A stretch of DNA of 56,447 nt from an uncultured Clostridia bacterium (GCA_944384815.1 CALWUW010000014.1:1-56447); one strand, 5' to 3'. Positions 42,350 to 51,421 are shown, counted from the first letter of the stretch. Made by a program: numbers and translations. Notes: generated from the sequence alone by a model not told the origin.

Positions 42350-43695
42350 TCCGGTTCTCCTTTCCCGGAGGACTCCGTTTTTTCCCATTCCTTTCGCATG
42401 GTTTCCGGGACGAATCCTCCTATGGATCCCAGCGCGCTGGCCATGCTCCGAATTTCCTCCTTCAGCACAAAGATGCAGTCGCTTTCCCGGGCCTCTCCCC
42501 GCACCACGTCTTCTGCCAGGGCCCGGCAGGAAGGCGCTCCGCAGGAACCGCAGTCCAACCCGGGGAACAGACAGGTGATCCGGTCAATTTCTCCCATCAT
42601 TCGCAGCGCTTCTCCCCGATCGCTGGAAAGCTTCAGAACCGGCTGGTATTCCAGATCCTTTTCCCAATAGGGAACTTCCTCTTTCCCTTTCTGCAAATGA
42701 TTTCTGGAAACCGGAAGATACCGGCGAAGCCGCTGGAGCCTTGCTTTGGCCACATATGCGTTCTCTACGCACAACACACCCCCTACACAACCTCCGGCGC
42801 AGGCGTTCAGCTCAATAAATTCCAGTTCGCGGATCCGATCGTCTTCCAATTCTTCCAGCACACGGATCACATTTTCCACGCCGTCCGCCGCCAGGTACTT
42901 TTCGTTCAGCAGCGCCGCGCTTTCTCCGCCGCTGGAAGCCCATCCCACCCCAATCACGCCGGAGTGCTGCAAGGGCTCTGTTGCCTCCAAATGCTCCATG
43001 GCGTCGGTAAGTTTGGGAAAAATCTCACTGATGGCAATGGCTCCGTCCACCTGGGAACAGGCGAAGTCCAACGGAGCACGAATATCCGTAACTTTGGCCG
43101 GGCAAGGCGTAATAAAGAAGATACCGATTTTCTCCCCGGGAAGGCCGGTCCGTTCCATGGCCTCCTGCCGGGCTATTCTGGCCGCGGTCTCCATGGGGGA
43201 AGCCAAAGGCAGCACATGGCTGCACAGATCCGGAAACCGGACCCGAATCAGCCGCACCACCGCCGGGCAGGCGGAGCTGATCACCGGCAGCTCCAATTTT
43301 CCCTCTTTCATCAGCAGCCGGGTGGCTTCGGAAACCAATTCCGCCGCCCGGGAAACTTCAAACACATGGTCAAAGCCTATGCGCTTCAGCCCGGTGAGCA
43401 CAATATCCATATCATTTAAGTGATTAAACTGCCCATAAAGCGCCGGCGCAGGCAAGGCCACTGTATAGGAAAAGGATTTGAGGGCTTCCATATGGTCATA
43501 CTGCGCCTTTTTAGCGTGATGGGGGCATACGCGGATACACTCCCCGCAATCAATACATCGCTGGGAAATAATGCAGGCTTTCCCTTCTCGTACCCGGATG
43601 GCCTCTGTGGGGCATCGTTTGATACAGTTGGTACAGCCCATACACTTCTGGCTGTCCAGCGTCACCGAATGAAAAAATTGATCCTCTGCCGCCAT
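42346..43695 (-). CDS. HydS-like [FeFe]-hydrogenase homologue with modified H-cluster site
   Basis: A 449-residue protein. Two 4Fe-4S ferredoxin motifs lie at Cys18/21/24/28 and Cys47/50/53/57, then a hydrogenase large-subunit-like domain, then a C-terminal 4Fe-4S region (Cys382, 385, 390, 407, LDCGSCGAPSC). The H-cluster signatures are altered: SSACPAVV (140-147) has Ala142 where catalytic enzymes have the proton-transfer Cys; TPCPAKVTDI (196-205) lacks the usual Glu; ACAGGC (298-303) replaces MACPGGC. All four cluster cysteines (143, 198, 299, 303) remain. This fits sensory (HydS/group C-D) hydrogenases rather than turnover enzymes. Neighbours are DRTGG, RsbW-like and PHP genes. Confidence 0.88.
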   Translation of the reverse strand: MAAEDQFFHSVTLDSQKCMGCTNCIKRCPTEAIRVREGKACIISQRCIDCGECIRVCPHHAKKAQYDHMEALKSFSYTVALPAPALYGQFNHLNDMDIVLTGLKRIGFDHVFEVSRAAELVSEATRLLMKEGKLELPVISSACPAVVRLIRVRFPDLCSHVLPLASPMETAARIARQEAMERTGLPGEKIGIFFITPCPAKVTDIRAPLDFACSQVDGAIAISEIFPKLTDAMEHLEATEPLQHSGVIGVGWASSGGESAALLNEKYLAADGVENVIRVLEELEDDRIRELEFIELNACAGGCVGGVLCVENAYVAKARLQRLRRYLPVSRNHLQKGKEEVPYWEKDLEYQPVLKLSSDRGEALRMMGEIDRITCLFPGLDCGSCGAPSCRALAEDVVRGEARESDCIFVLKEEIRSMASALGSIGGFVPETMRKEWEKTESSGKGEPE

Positions 43696-43784
43696 ACGAT
43701 CTTCCCCCCTTTTTTCTTATGGCTTCCGAAAAACTTTTGCTGCCTGCCCAAGGCCTGAATACACCCAAGTCCTATTCTCCGCTC

Positions 43785-44204
43785 TCAGGCGAAAACTTTC
43801 ATATACAGCGTAGTCCCTACGCCTACTTCTGTTTCGATCCGCAGCTCATCGGTATATTTTTTGATATTAGGCAAACCCATCCCCGCGCCGAATCCTAAAT
43901 TCCGCACAGTATCCGGCGCTGTGCTCCATCCTTTCTGCATGGCCTTTTCCACATCCGGGATCCCGGGCCCCTGATCCCTAAGGGTCACCCGGATCTCCTC
44001 CGGATCCATTTCCACTACGGCTTCTCCACCGCCGGCATGGATCACCATGTTGATCTCTCCCTCATACATGGCAATGGCCACTTTCCGAACCGCTTCCGGA
44101 CTATATCCCAATTGCTTCAGCTTGCGTTTTACATCGCTGGAAGCTTCTCCCGCCCGGGTAAAATCATCCCCGGGAACTTCATATCGAAAGGTCAAAGCGC
44201 TCAC
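43785..44204 (-). CDS. RsbW/SpoIIAB-like ATP-binding protein
   Basis: A 139-residue GHKL ATPase with the compact architecture of anti-sigma factor kinases. The N-box is AIAMYEGEINMVIHAGGG, the G1 box LRDQGPGIPDVEKAM, and the lid/G2 region NLGFGAGMGLPNIKKYTDEL. It could phosphorylate a partner protein such as an STAS-domain factor, but no such partner is adjacent. Its start overlaps the upstream DRTGG gene by 4 bp. The 89-bp gap to the hydrogenase-like gene is the largest in the operon and has no terminator. Confidence 0.88.
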   Translation of the reverse strand: MSALTFRYEVPGDDFTRAGEASSDVKRKLKQLGYSPEAVRKVAIAMYEGEINMVIHAGGGEAVVEMDPEEIRVTLRDQGPGIPDVEKAMQKGWSTAPDTVRNLGFGAGMGLPNIKKYTDELRIETEVGVGTTLYMKVFA

Positions 44205-44551
44205 AGAGAACCACTCTCCCCCCGCAGCCCGCCGGAATACAAAAGGCCGCAGGCAGTGAACATACGATACTTGGTTTTCAGCACAATAATGTCCCTAGAG
44301 CGCGCCAGCTCCAAAATTTCCGGATCCACTTCCTTTCCCCGGACAAAAACCACACAGCGCATATCCATCATTTCCGCCGTCCGGATCACCTGGGGATTGC
44401 ACAGGCCGGTGAGCAAAAGCGCCTGGTCCTTCACAAACGCCAGCACGTCACTCATCATATCGCTTCCGCAGGCGGTTTTGATTTCCACATCCAGATTCTC
44501 CCCCACCAAAACTTCCGCCTCCAAAATTTGAGCTGCTTCTTTAACGGTCAT
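44201..44551 (-). CDS. DRTGG-domain protein (first copy)
   Basis: A 116-residue DRTGG-domain protein, first in the HydS-like operon. Recognisable segments are MTVKEAAQILEAEVLVGENL, ACGSDMMSDVLAFV near residue 27 and the central LLLTGLCNPQVIRTAEMMDM, then VVFVRGKEVD and DIIVLKTKYRMFTACGLLY. The ATG at 44551 follows GGAGGG. The domain is thought to bind small ligands but is uncharacterised. Paired with the second copy at 41993-42349. Confidence 0.85.
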   Translation of the reverse strand: MTVKEAAQILEAEVLVGENLDVEIKTACGSDMMSDVLAFVKDQALLLTGLCNPQVIRTAEMMDMRCVVFVRGKEVDPEILELARSRDIIVLKTKYRMFTACGLLYSGGLRGESGSL

Positions 44552-44847
44552 AGACTCCCTCCTCACTGTTCCATTGTTCCACTGTTAATTTCCCTATATT
44601 TTTTGTTTAAAAAATAAAAATTCTAGGTATAGTATACCACACTTTTGGGAATACGCAAGGGAAAAACCGTTTTCTCCCGGTTTTTCCGCCTGGAGTTACG
44701 GTTTTATCCCCAACAGGAACGTTTTTGCCTGATTCCGCATACACTGGCAAAGGGAGTTTGCCTGTTTGGCGTAAAAAGAAAGGACTCTCCTTTTCTTTCC
44801 TGAGCCTTTCTTGCCCCCGTAAACTGTTCCGTTAGGAGGAGAATGGT
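44552..44847. other. Divergent regulatory gap between HydS-like operon and serC
   Basis: This 296-bp region holds a triple octamer repeat (ACTGTTCC, ATTGTTCC, ACTGTTAA; 44565-44588), the perfect palindrome GGTATAGTATACC (44626-44638), and a 10-bp hairpin (44660-44669 with 44678-44687) without a T-run. No T-box or known riboswitch is recognisable before serC. Confidence 0.65.
44631..44658 (-). promoter_or_regulatory. Promoter of the HydS-like operon
   Basis: TTGCGT (44658-44653) and TATACT (44636-44631) are separated by 16 bp on the minus strand. The -10 lies inside the 13-bp palindrome GGTATAGTATACC, a possible operator. Confidence 0.6.
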
Positions 44848-45933
44848 ATGCCCCGTGTTTATAATTTTTCCGCTGGTCCTTCCATGCTGCCAGAGCCTGT
44901 ACTGCGCAGAGCTGCCCAGGAAATGCTGAACTACAAAGGCAGTGGGCAGTCTGTAATGGAAATGTCTCACCGATCCCCAGTGTATCAGGACATTCTGGAA
45001 ACCACCGAAGCTCTTCTTCGGGAAGTGATGCAGATTCCCGATTCCTACCATGTCCTTTTTCTCCAGGGAGGGGCCTCCTCTCAATTTGCCATGGTCCCTA
45101 TGAATCTGATGACTCAAAACAAAAAAGCGGATTATATTCTCACCGGGCAGTGGGCGGAAAAAGCCCAAAAGGAAGCGGCCCGGTATGGAGAAGCTAAAAT
45201 TATTGCCTCTTCCCGGGAAAAGCAGTATGCCTGCATTCCGGATCTGGCAGCCGGCAGCTTTTCCCCGGATGCCGACTACTGCCATATCTGCCTGAACAAC
45301 ACCATTTATGGCACCCGGTTTTCCCGTCTGCCTTCTACCGGTGACGTTCCGCTGGTGGCGGATATTTCTTCCTGCATTCTCAGCGCTCCATTGGATGTTT
45401 CTTCTTTCGGTCTCCTGTATGCAGGGGCACAGAAAAATCTGGCGCCTGCAGGTCTGACTGTGGTAATCCTGCGAAAGGACCTGGTGGGGCAGCCTATGGA
45501 ACAAACCCCTACCATGTTTCAGTACCACATACATATCAAAAACCATTCCATGTACAACACTCCCCCCTGCTACTGCATTTACATCGCCATGCTGGTTCTG
45601 AAATGGCTGAAGGAAGATATGGGCGGCCTGGCTTCCATAGAACGGATCAACCGAAAAAAAGCCTCGCTGCTGTATGATTTTCTGGATCAGTCCTCTTTGT
45701 TCCACGGAACGGCCTGTAAACAGGACCGCTCTTTCACCAATATCCCCTTTGTCACCGGTTCCCAGGTTTTGGATGCTGAATTTCTGGAATCCGAGGAACA
45801 TACAGGGCTGATTAACCTGAAAGGGCACCGCTCTGTAGGCGGTATGCGAGCTTCCCTTTACAACGCCATGCCGGAGCAGGGCGTTGCGGCTCTGGTGGAA
45901 CACATGGATCAATTTGAAAGAAAGCACAGGTGA
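44848..45933 (+). CDS. serC: Phosphoserine aminotransferase
   Basis: Converts 3-phosphohydroxypyruvate and glutamate to phosphoserine in serine biosynthesis. The 361-residue PLP enzyme starts VYNFSAGPSMLPEPVL and has EMSHRSP near residue 40, QGGASSQFAMVPMNLM near residue 75, the PLP lysine in YAGAQKNLAPAG near residue 196 and GHRSVGGMRASLYNAM near the C-terminus. AGGAGGAG precedes the ATG. serA follows 6 bp after the stop, so the two are co-translated; the third step (serB) is not in the window. Confidence 0.96.
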   Translation: MPRVYNFSAGPSMLPEPVLRRAAQEMLNYKGSGQSVMEMSHRSPVYQDILETTEALLREVMQIPDSYHVLFLQGGASSQFAMVPMNLMTQNKKADYILTGQWAEKAQKEAARYGEAKIIASSREKQYACIPDLAAGSFSPDADYCHICLNNTIYGTRFSRLPSTGDVPLVADISSCILSAPLDVSSFGLLYAGAQKNLAPAGLTVVILRKDLVGQPMEQTPTMFQYHIHIKNHSMYNTPPCYCIYIAMLVLKWLKEDMGGLASIERINRKKASLLYDFLDQSSLFHGTACKQDRSFTNIPFVTGSQVLDAEFLESEEHTGLINLKGHRSVGGMRASLYNAMPEQGVAALVEHMDQFERKHR

Positions 45934-45939
45934 GAGGTT

Positions 45940-47109
45940 ATGTATACCAGGTATACCATCCAATGTATGGACGCTATTTCCCAAGCCGGACTTTCCTGCT
46001 TTCCCCCGGAATATCAGGTCACAAAGGAGGCGCCGCAGCCCCATGCTATTTTGCTGCGCTCTTCTTCCCTTCATGCCGCCGTCTTTCCGGAAAGTCTGTG
46101 CGCCATTGCCCGAGCCGGCGCAGGGGTCAACAATATTCCCCTGGAGCGCTGCAGCCAAAACGGCATCGCTGTATTCAATACGCCGGGAGCCAATGCCAAC
46201 GCCGTGAAAGAATTGGTATTGGCGGGTTTTTTTCTTTCCTCCCGAAAGATTTTTCCGGCTGTGGAGTGGGTGAAAAGTCTGCAAGGAAAAGGGGAAGACA
46301 TCAGCCGGTTGGTGGAGAAGGGAAAAGGGAACTTTTCCGGTCCGGAAATTCGAGGTAAGGCCCTGGGGGTTATCGGGCTGGGGACTATCGGGATTCAGGT
46401 AGCCAATGGGGCGCATGCTTTGGGCATGACCGTATACGGTTATGATCCCTATCTTTCTGTGGACGCCGCCTGGGGGCTTTCCCGCTCTGTGCAGCATGCC
46501 CGGACGCTGGAAGAAATTTTTTCCCTTTGCGACTATATCACCCTTCATGTCCCTTTGTCCCCGGAAACCCGGAATTTTCTTTCCCGGGAGAATTTACAAA
46601 AAATGAAGCCCGGGGTCCGAATCCTGAACTTCGCCAGAGGGGAACTGGCAGACCCTCAGGGCATAAAAGAAGCCCTGCAGTCGGGAACTGTGGCCGCCTA
46701 TATTACCGATTTCCCCCAGGAGGAACTTCTGGATGTCCCGGGCGCCATCTCCATTCCCCATCTGGGGGCTTCCACTCCGGAAAGTGAGGAAAATTGCGCC
46801 CGAATGGCGGTAAAAGAACTGACGGAATATCTGGAGACGGGGAACGTGGAAAATTCCGTAAACTTTCCCCCCGTATCCATGCCCCGGGAAGGAACACGTA
46901 TTTGCATTGCCCATAGAAATCTGCCCAACACCATCAGCCGTTTTTCAGGAATTGCCGCTGAAAACGGCATCAATATTGAAAATATGGCCAGCAAATCCCG
47001 GGGAGACTACGCCTATACTTTGCTGGACATTACCGGCTCCGTTACTTCCTCCACAGTTCAGGCCATTGGGCAGCTTAAAGAAGTCACTCGAATCCGTGTG
47101 CTTCCTTGA
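45940..47109 (+). CDS. serA: D-3-phosphoglycerate dehydrogenase
   Basis: First step of serine synthesis, oxidising 3-phosphoglycerate with NAD+. The 389-residue protein has the D-isomer 2-hydroxyacid dehydrogenase core: ARAGAGVNNIPLERCSQNGI near residue 63, the Rossmann motif VIGLGTIGIQVANGAHALGM near residue 144, the catalytic Arg in LNFARGELAD near residue 230, and His in IPHLGASTPES near residue 276. A C-terminal ACT domain of ~70 residues ends TRIRVLP, suggesting serine feedback. Together with serC and cysK it links glycolysis to cysteine. Confidence 0.95.
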   Translation: MYTRYTIQCMDAISQAGLSCFPPEYQVTKEAPQPHAILLRSSSLHAAVFPESLCAIARAGAGVNNIPLERCSQNGIAVFNTPGANANAVKELVLAGFFLSSRKIFPAVEWVKSLQGKGEDISRLVEKGKGNFSGPEIRGKALGVIGLGTIGIQVANGAHALGMTVYGYDPYLSVDAAWGLSRSVQHARTLEEIFSLCDYITLHVPLSPETRNFLSRENLQKMKPGVRILNFARGELADPQGIKEALQSGTVAAYITDFPQEELLDVPGAISIPHLGASTPESEENCARMAVKELTEYLETGNVENSVNFPPVSMPREGTRICIAHRNLPNTISRFSGIAAENGINIENMASKSRGDYAYTLLDITGSVTSSTVQAIGQLKEVTRIRVLP

Positions 47110-47143
47110 CTCTTTTTGCCAAAAATAAAATTTTTCCTTTTGC

Positions 47144-47171
47144 GTTTCTCATTTCCTATTTCCTATTTCGG
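47144..47171. repeat. Heptamer-periodic repeat (complement NNNAAAY)
   Basis: Four 7-nt units on the plus strand: GTTTCTC, ATTTCCT, ATTTCCT and ATTTCGG. Read on the minus strand they follow the NNNAAAY pattern of the repeat at 21003-21051. It lies in the convergent gap downstream of the second MATE gene. Confidence 0.7.
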
Positions 47172-47208
47172 TGATTCATGCCAGGCCGCCTTTGATATCG
47201 GCATTTTA

Positions 47209-47256
47209 AAAGCGGCAGAGCCTTTTTCCATCAGGCTCTACCGCTTTCTGTTTTCT
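47209..47256. terminator. Terminator between serA and second MATE gene
   Basis: A 15-bp stem with one mismatch (47209-47223 with 47233-47247) is followed by a T-rich run; the upstream TTTTAAA also lets it serve the minus-strand MATE gene. Confidence 0.85.
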
Positions 47257-47280
47257 CTATACTAATCGTATTTTGTTCTA

Positions 47281-48726
47281 TTATATTACTTCTTGTTGAA
47301 TTTTTGGGCTGGAAGAAACTGTCTCCGAGGCAGTTTCTTCCTTTTCCATATTCTTCAGCTTTTTATATACCATAAAAATCATGGTAACAAAGCAAGCTGT
47401 ACCGCCGATAAAGTTGGAAATAGGTTCTGCCAAAAAGACGCCGGAAGTTCCCGGGGAAACCAGCAAAGGCAGATACAACGTCAGCGGAATGACGATCATC
47501 ACCTTTCGGAACAGCGAGAAAAATACCGCCTGCTTTGCCTTGCCTAAGGCCACAAATACAGCTTGACCGGCAAATTGCAGCGACATGGTGAAAAAGCCAA
47601 AATAATACATATGCATCACCGGCACCGCCAGCTTGGTTATGTCTCCATCCTGATTAAAAATGTGAATGAAAAACTCCGGAAAAACAGACAAACAAATCCA
47701 TATCGCCACCGTGTATACAATACAGATCAAGGACATAAATCGGATCCCTTCCCGGACGCGATGATATTGCTTGGCGCCGTAATTATAGCTCATAACCGGC
47801 TGCGCGCTGTTGGTTATTCCGGAAACTGGCATGGAAATGATTTCACGAATGGAATTGATCACCGTCATAACCCCCACATAGAGGTCCCCTCCGTAGACTT
47901 GCAGGGTAGCGTTGCAAACGGTTTGCACGGCGCTGTTAGTCACGGACATGGTAAATCCTGTAAGGCCCAGAGCACAAATTTCCCTGGCCCGTTTCCACTG
48001 CAGATGAAAGCAGGAAAATTTCAGCCGAAGAATGGTCTTTTTACCTGTCAAAAACCGAAGCACCCAAAAAGCCGATAACGCTTGGGACAGCACCGTAGCA
48101 ATGGCCGCCCCCTGAATTCCCATATGAAACACAAAAATAAAGAGAGGATCCAGAAGGATATTGGCAATGGCTCCGCAAAGCACCGTTGCCATTCCATAGG
48201 CGGCAAAGCCCTGGCTGTTGATGAAGCTGTTCATTCCCAGACTGATCATGACAAAAACGCTGCCGGAAAGGTAGATGGTGATATACTGATCCGCAAAGGG
48301 AAAGGTTTGGGGGCTGGCTCCAAAAGCATACAAAAGAGGCTCCTTCCATACCAATCCGCAAACGGTCAGCAAAATTCCGGAACCCACCAGCATGACAAAA
48401 GAATTCCCCATAATGGTTTCCGCTTCTTTTTCATCCCCTTTTCCCCGGGCAATGGTACACAGCGGCGCACCGCCCATGCCGAACAAATTGGCAAAAGCAA
48501 TGACGATGGTGATCAAAGGCAGGCACAGCCCCAGACCGGTCATGGAAAGGGTGGCATTTTCCGGCATCCGCCCGATATAGATCCGATCCACAATGTTATA
48601 AAGGATATTTACCAGCTGAGCCAATGTCATAGGAATCGCCAAATGAATAATGTTCCCCGCTACACTGCCTTTGGAAAAATCCGTTTGATTTTTCTTTTCC
48701 TTTTCTTTCATTTCCCTGTGATGCAT
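47281..48726 (-). CDS. MATE-family efflux transporter (second copy)
   Basis: A 481-residue MATE exporter with twelve predicted helices. The first-helix block is IIHLAIPMTLAQLVNILYNI, with DRIYIGRMP following, and the seventh-helix block is MPVSGITNSAQPVMSYNYGA. It belongs to the clostridial NorM/DinF-like branch and differs clearly from the copy at 21129-22580. The ATG at 48726 lies 8 nt after GGAGG; the frame is open to 49059 but the extension runs across the promoter and has no coding character. The substrate is unknown. Confidence 0.92.
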   Translation of the reverse strand: MHHREMKEKEKKNQTDFSKGSVAGNIIHLAIPMTLAQLVNILYNIVDRIYIGRMPENATLSMTGLGLCLPLITIVIAFANLFGMGGAPLCTIARGKGDEKEAETIMGNSFVMLVGSGILLTVCGLVWKEPLLYAFGASPQTFPFADQYITIYLSGSVFVMISLGMNSFINSQGFAAYGMATVLCGAIANILLDPLFIFVFHMGIQGAAIATVLSQALSAFWVLRFLTGKKTILRLKFSCFHLQWKRAREICALGLTGFTMSVTNSAVQTVCNATLQVYGGDLYVGVMTVINSIREIISMPVSGITNSAQPVMSYNYGAKQYHRVREGIRFMSLICIVYTVAIWICLSVFPEFFIHIFNQDGDITKLAVPVMHMYYFGFFTMSLQFAGQAVFVALGKAKQAVFFSLFRKVMIVIPLTLYLPLLVSPGTSGVFLAEPISNFIGGTACFVTMIFMVYKKLKNMEKEETASETVSSSPKIQQEVI

Positions 48727-48804
48727 GCCTTTTCCTCCATTCACACACGTTATAAATCCGCATTCGCTGCATCTCTGCCGTTCATAATCCTGCGTATGTA
48801 GACT

Positions 48805-48813
48805 ATTATAGCA
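48805..48813 (-). promoter_or_regulatory. Extended -10 promoter for second MATE gene
   Basis: On the minus strand TGc precedes a perfect TATAAT (48810-48805), about 80 bp upstream of the start. No good -35 is visible. The MATE leader here has no terminator hairpin, unlike the first MATE gene. Confidence 0.6.
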
Positions 48814-48882
48814 CATTCCTCTTCTAAAAGTACAGAAGCAGAGGGATGCCCTTTTTACTTTGCCGTCCTTTAGCGCACACGC

Positions 48883-48914
48883 AAAAAAAACCGCTGCCGA
48901 AAAGGCAGCGGTTT
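48883..48914 (-). terminator. Terminator of the spc-alpha ribosomal operon
   Basis: An 11-bp stem (48914-48904 with 48898-48888) is followed on the minus strand by an eight-T run. It lies 18 bp after rplQ and ends the whole ribosomal protein unit. Confidence 0.93.
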
Positions 48915-48931
48915 CGTTGATGCAAAAGAAA

Positions 48932-49273
48932 TTACAGCAGTTCGATAATGGCCATTTCGGCAGCATCACCGCGACGGGGCCCCAGCTTGGTGATCCGGGT
49001 GTAACCGCCGTTGCGATCCACATACTTGGGCGCAATTTCTTCAAAGAGCTTGTTGGCAACTTCTTCCTTGGTTACGAAAGACATAACCAGGCGATAGTTG
49101 TGCAGATTCTTCTCTTTTGCGATGGTTATCATTTTCTCGGTCAGGGAGCGAACCTCCTTGGCACGAGTTACTGTAGTTTCGATTTTGCCGTTTTCAAGCA
49201 GGAAGGTTACCAAAGCGCGCAGCATAGCGGTTCTGTGGCTGGTGGCTCTTCCCAGTTTTCTGGTTCCGGGCAT
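48932..49273 (-). CDS. rplQ: 50S ribosomal protein L17
   Basis: Structural protein of the large ribosomal subunit, 113 residues, the usual bacterial short form. It starts [20 protein letters not shown] and contains [20 protein letters not shown], then [20 protein letters not shown] at the C-terminus. It is the last gene of the alpha operon, 40 bp after rpoA, and is followed by a terminator. Confidence 0.98.
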   Translation of the reverse strand: MPGTRKLGRATSHRTAMLRALVTFLLENGKIETTVTRAKEVRSLTEKMITIAKEKNLHNYRLVMSFVTKEEVANKLFEEIAPKYVDRNGGYTRITKLGPRRGDAAEMAIIELL

Positions 49274-49313
49274 CGAATGTCACTCCTTTACCTCGTTGAA
49301 TGGGTCTGACAGT

Positions 49314-50267
49314 TTATTCATCATCCTTACGGAGATTAAAGCCGAGGGAAGCCATCTTCCAGACGACTTCTTCCAGGGACTTACGTCCCAGGTTCCGGAC
49401 CTTCATCATGTCTTCTTCCGACTTATTGATAAGATCCTCCACGGTATTGATACCGGCACGCTTCAGGCAGTTGAAAGAGCGAACCGAAAGATCCAGCTCT
49501 TCAATGGTCATTTCCAGAACCTTTTCCTTGCCCTTATCATCCTTCTCCACCATGATCTCCGTGTTGCTGCCCTTATCGGACAGATCCACAAAGAGATTCA
49601 GATGCTCAGTAAGGACTTTCGCGGCCAGGGAAACCGCTTCCTGCGCGCCAATGACGCCATTGGTCCACACATCCAGAGTGAGCTTATCGTAATCGATGCT
49701 CTGCCCTACACGGGTGGGCTCTACATTGTAGTTTACCTTGTAAACAGGGGTATAAATGGAGTCCACAGGCAGCTCGCCGATTACGGCGTTCTGCATGTTC
49801 TGCTTGTTCCGCTCAGCGGGAACATAGCCCCGGCCCTTATCCAGGGTCAGCTCCATATACAGTTTCGCACCTTCGCCCAAAGTTGCGATATGCAGCTCCG
49901 GATTCAGGATTTCTACCTCGCTGTCACATTTAATGGCGTCTGCTGTAACATCACAGGGGCCTTCCGCGCTGATCTCAACGGTTTTGGGGCCGTCGCAATG
50001 CAGCTTAGCTGTAAGGCCTTTAATATTCAGGACGATCTCCGTAACGTCCTCTTTCACGCCGGGGATGGTGGAAAACTCATGAAGAACACCATCGATTTTA
50101 ATGGATGTAACCGCTACGCCCGGAAGGGAGGAAAGCAGCACACGCCGCAGGCTGTTGCCCAGCGTTGTACCGTATCCCCGCTCCAGAGGTTCCACGACAA
50201 ATTTACCGTAGGTGCCGTCAGCAGAAAGTTCTTCCGTCTCAATTTTAGGCTTCTCTATCTCGATCAT
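49314..50267 (-). CDS. rpoA: DNA-directed RNA polymerase subunit alpha
   Basis: Scaffold for RNA polymerase assembly and contact site for activators and UP elements. The 317-residue protein has the N-terminal domain with [20 protein letters not shown] near residue 30 and the C-terminal domain with [20 protein letters not shown] and [19 protein letters not shown]. The ATG at 50267 follows GGAGG; an in-frame start at 50294 precedes that site and is rejected. Position between rpsD and rplQ is the standard Firmicutes order. Confidence 0.98.
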   Translation of the reverse strand: MIEIEKPKIETEELSADGTYGKFVVEPLERGYGTTLGNSLRRVLLSSLPGVAVTSIKIDGVLHEFSTIPGVKEDVTEIVLNIKGLTAKLHCDGPKTVEISAEGPCDVTADAIKCDSEVEILNPELHIATLGEGAKLYMELTLDKGRGYVPAERNKQNMQNAVIGELPVDSIYTPVYKVNYNVEPTRVGQSIDYDKLTLDVWTNGVIGAQEAVSLAAKVLTEHLNLFVDLSDKGSNTEIMVEKDDKGKEKVLEMTIEELDLSVRSFNCLKRAGINTVEDLINKSEEDMMKVRNLGRKSLEEVVWKMASLGFNLRKDDE

Positions 50268-50337
50268 TAGCGAACCTCCTTCATGCAAAAGCAAACTTCT
50301 TTGCTATGGCGTTTCTCATGCTGTTTACAAACCAGCA

Positions 50338-50964
50338 TTACTTGGAGTACAACTCAACGATGAGAGTTTCATCCACTGCCAGATCGATCTCGTCCCGAGT
50401 GGGCATAGCAACGATCTTGCCTTCGAAGGCTTCGTTGTTTACTTCCAGCCACTTGGGAACCGGCCGTGCGGAATTGGCTTCCAAAACAGCCTTGATCTTC
50501 TCGCTCTGACGGCTCTTCTCTTTGATGGAAACGACTTCGCCGATCTTGGTGAGATAGGACGGAATGTCAACGCGCTTGCCGTTGACGGTGAAATGTCCAT
50601 GTACCACCAGCTGACGAGCTTCCGCTCTGGAAGCAGCCCAACCCATACGGTACACAACATTGTCCAGACGGCTCTCCAGAATGGTCAGCAGTTCGTCACC
50701 CGTCTTGCCTTCCTTCTTGGTAGCCTTTTCATAATAATCTCTGAACTGGCTTTCCAGAACACCGTAATAACGGCGGGTCATCTGCTTTGCACGCAGCTGC
50801 AGGCCGTATTCGGAGCTCTTTTTGCGGCCCTGGCCATGCTGGCCGGGGGCATATGCTCTGCGCGCAAGAGCGCATTTATCCGTGTAGCAACGAGCGCCTT
50901 TCAGGAACAGTTTCTGCCCCTCACGGCGGCACAGCTTACACACAGCATCAGTATATCTTGCCAT
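50338..50964 (-). CDS. rpsD: 30S ribosomal protein S4
   Basis: Primary 16S rRNA-binding protein of the small subunit, 208 residues. It is the zinc-binding form, with CKLCRREG and [12 protein letters not shown] near the N-terminus. The S4 RNA-binding domain includes [20 protein letters not shown] and [20 protein letters not shown]. It lies between rpsK and rpoA. In many bacteria S4 represses the alpha operon, but no regulatory RNA is identifiable here. Confidence 0.98.
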   Translation of the reverse strand: MARYTDAVCKLCRREGQKLFLKGARCYTDKCALARRAYAPGQHGQGRKKSSEYGLQLRAKQMTRRYYGVLESQFRDYYEKATKKEGKTGDELLTILESRLDNVVYRMGWAASRAEARQLVVHGHFTVNGKRVDIPSYLTKIGEVVSIKEKSRQSEKIKAVLEANSARPVPKWLEVNNEAFEGKIVAMPTRDEIDLAVDETLIVELYSK

Positions 50965-50996
50965 TTATGGTTGCACCTCCTGTTTTCTGTTCCCGG

Positions 50997-51404
50997 TTAT
51001 ACACGTCTTCTCTTGGGAGGACGGCATCCGTTGTGGGGGATGGGGGTAACGTCTTTAATCATGCTTACCTCCAGCCCTGCGCCCTGCAAAGCACGGATCG
51101 CGGCTTCACGGCCGGCGCCAGGTCCCTTTACATACACTTCTACGCTCTTCATGCCATGCTCGATAGCCACTTTAGCAGCGGTCTCGGCAGCGGTCTGCGC
51201 AGCAAAAGGAGTGGACTTTCTGGAGCCTCTGAAGCCCAGCTCACCGGAGCTGGCCCAGGAAATAGCATTCCCCTGCGTATCCGTAATGGTTACGATCGTG
51301 TTATTGAATGTGGACTGAATGTGCGCAGCACCGCGATCAATATTCTTGCGCTCACGGCGTCTGCGGACAGTTGTACCTTTCTTCGCACCTTTCTGTGCTG
51401 CCAT
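50997..51404 (-). CDS. rpsK: 30S ribosomal protein S11
   Basis: Platform protein of the small subunit, 135 residues. It has a basic N-terminus ([20 protein letters not shown]), then [40 protein letters not shown] and the conserved C-terminal [16 protein letters not shown]. The ATG follows GGAGGG. It is 17 bp downstream of rpsM. Confidence 0.98.
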   Translation of the reverse strand: MAAQKGAKKGTTVRRRRERKNIDRGAAHIQSTFNNTIVTITDTQGNAISWASSGELGFRGSRKSTPFAAQTAAETAAKVAIEHGMKSVEVYVKGPGAGREAAIRALQGAGLEVSMIKDVTPIPHNGCRPPKRRRV

Positions 51405-51421
51405 CTAAAATCCCTCCCTAC

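Noticed and set aside
44640-44847. T-box riboswitch before serC
   Set aside because: There is no TGGNACC antiterminator bulge or specifier-loop architecture, and no terminator with T-run before the start.
44704-46548. 614-codon minus-strand frame opposite serC and serA
   Set aside because: Both plus-strand genes show all catalytic motifs; the opposite frame has none and no start signal.
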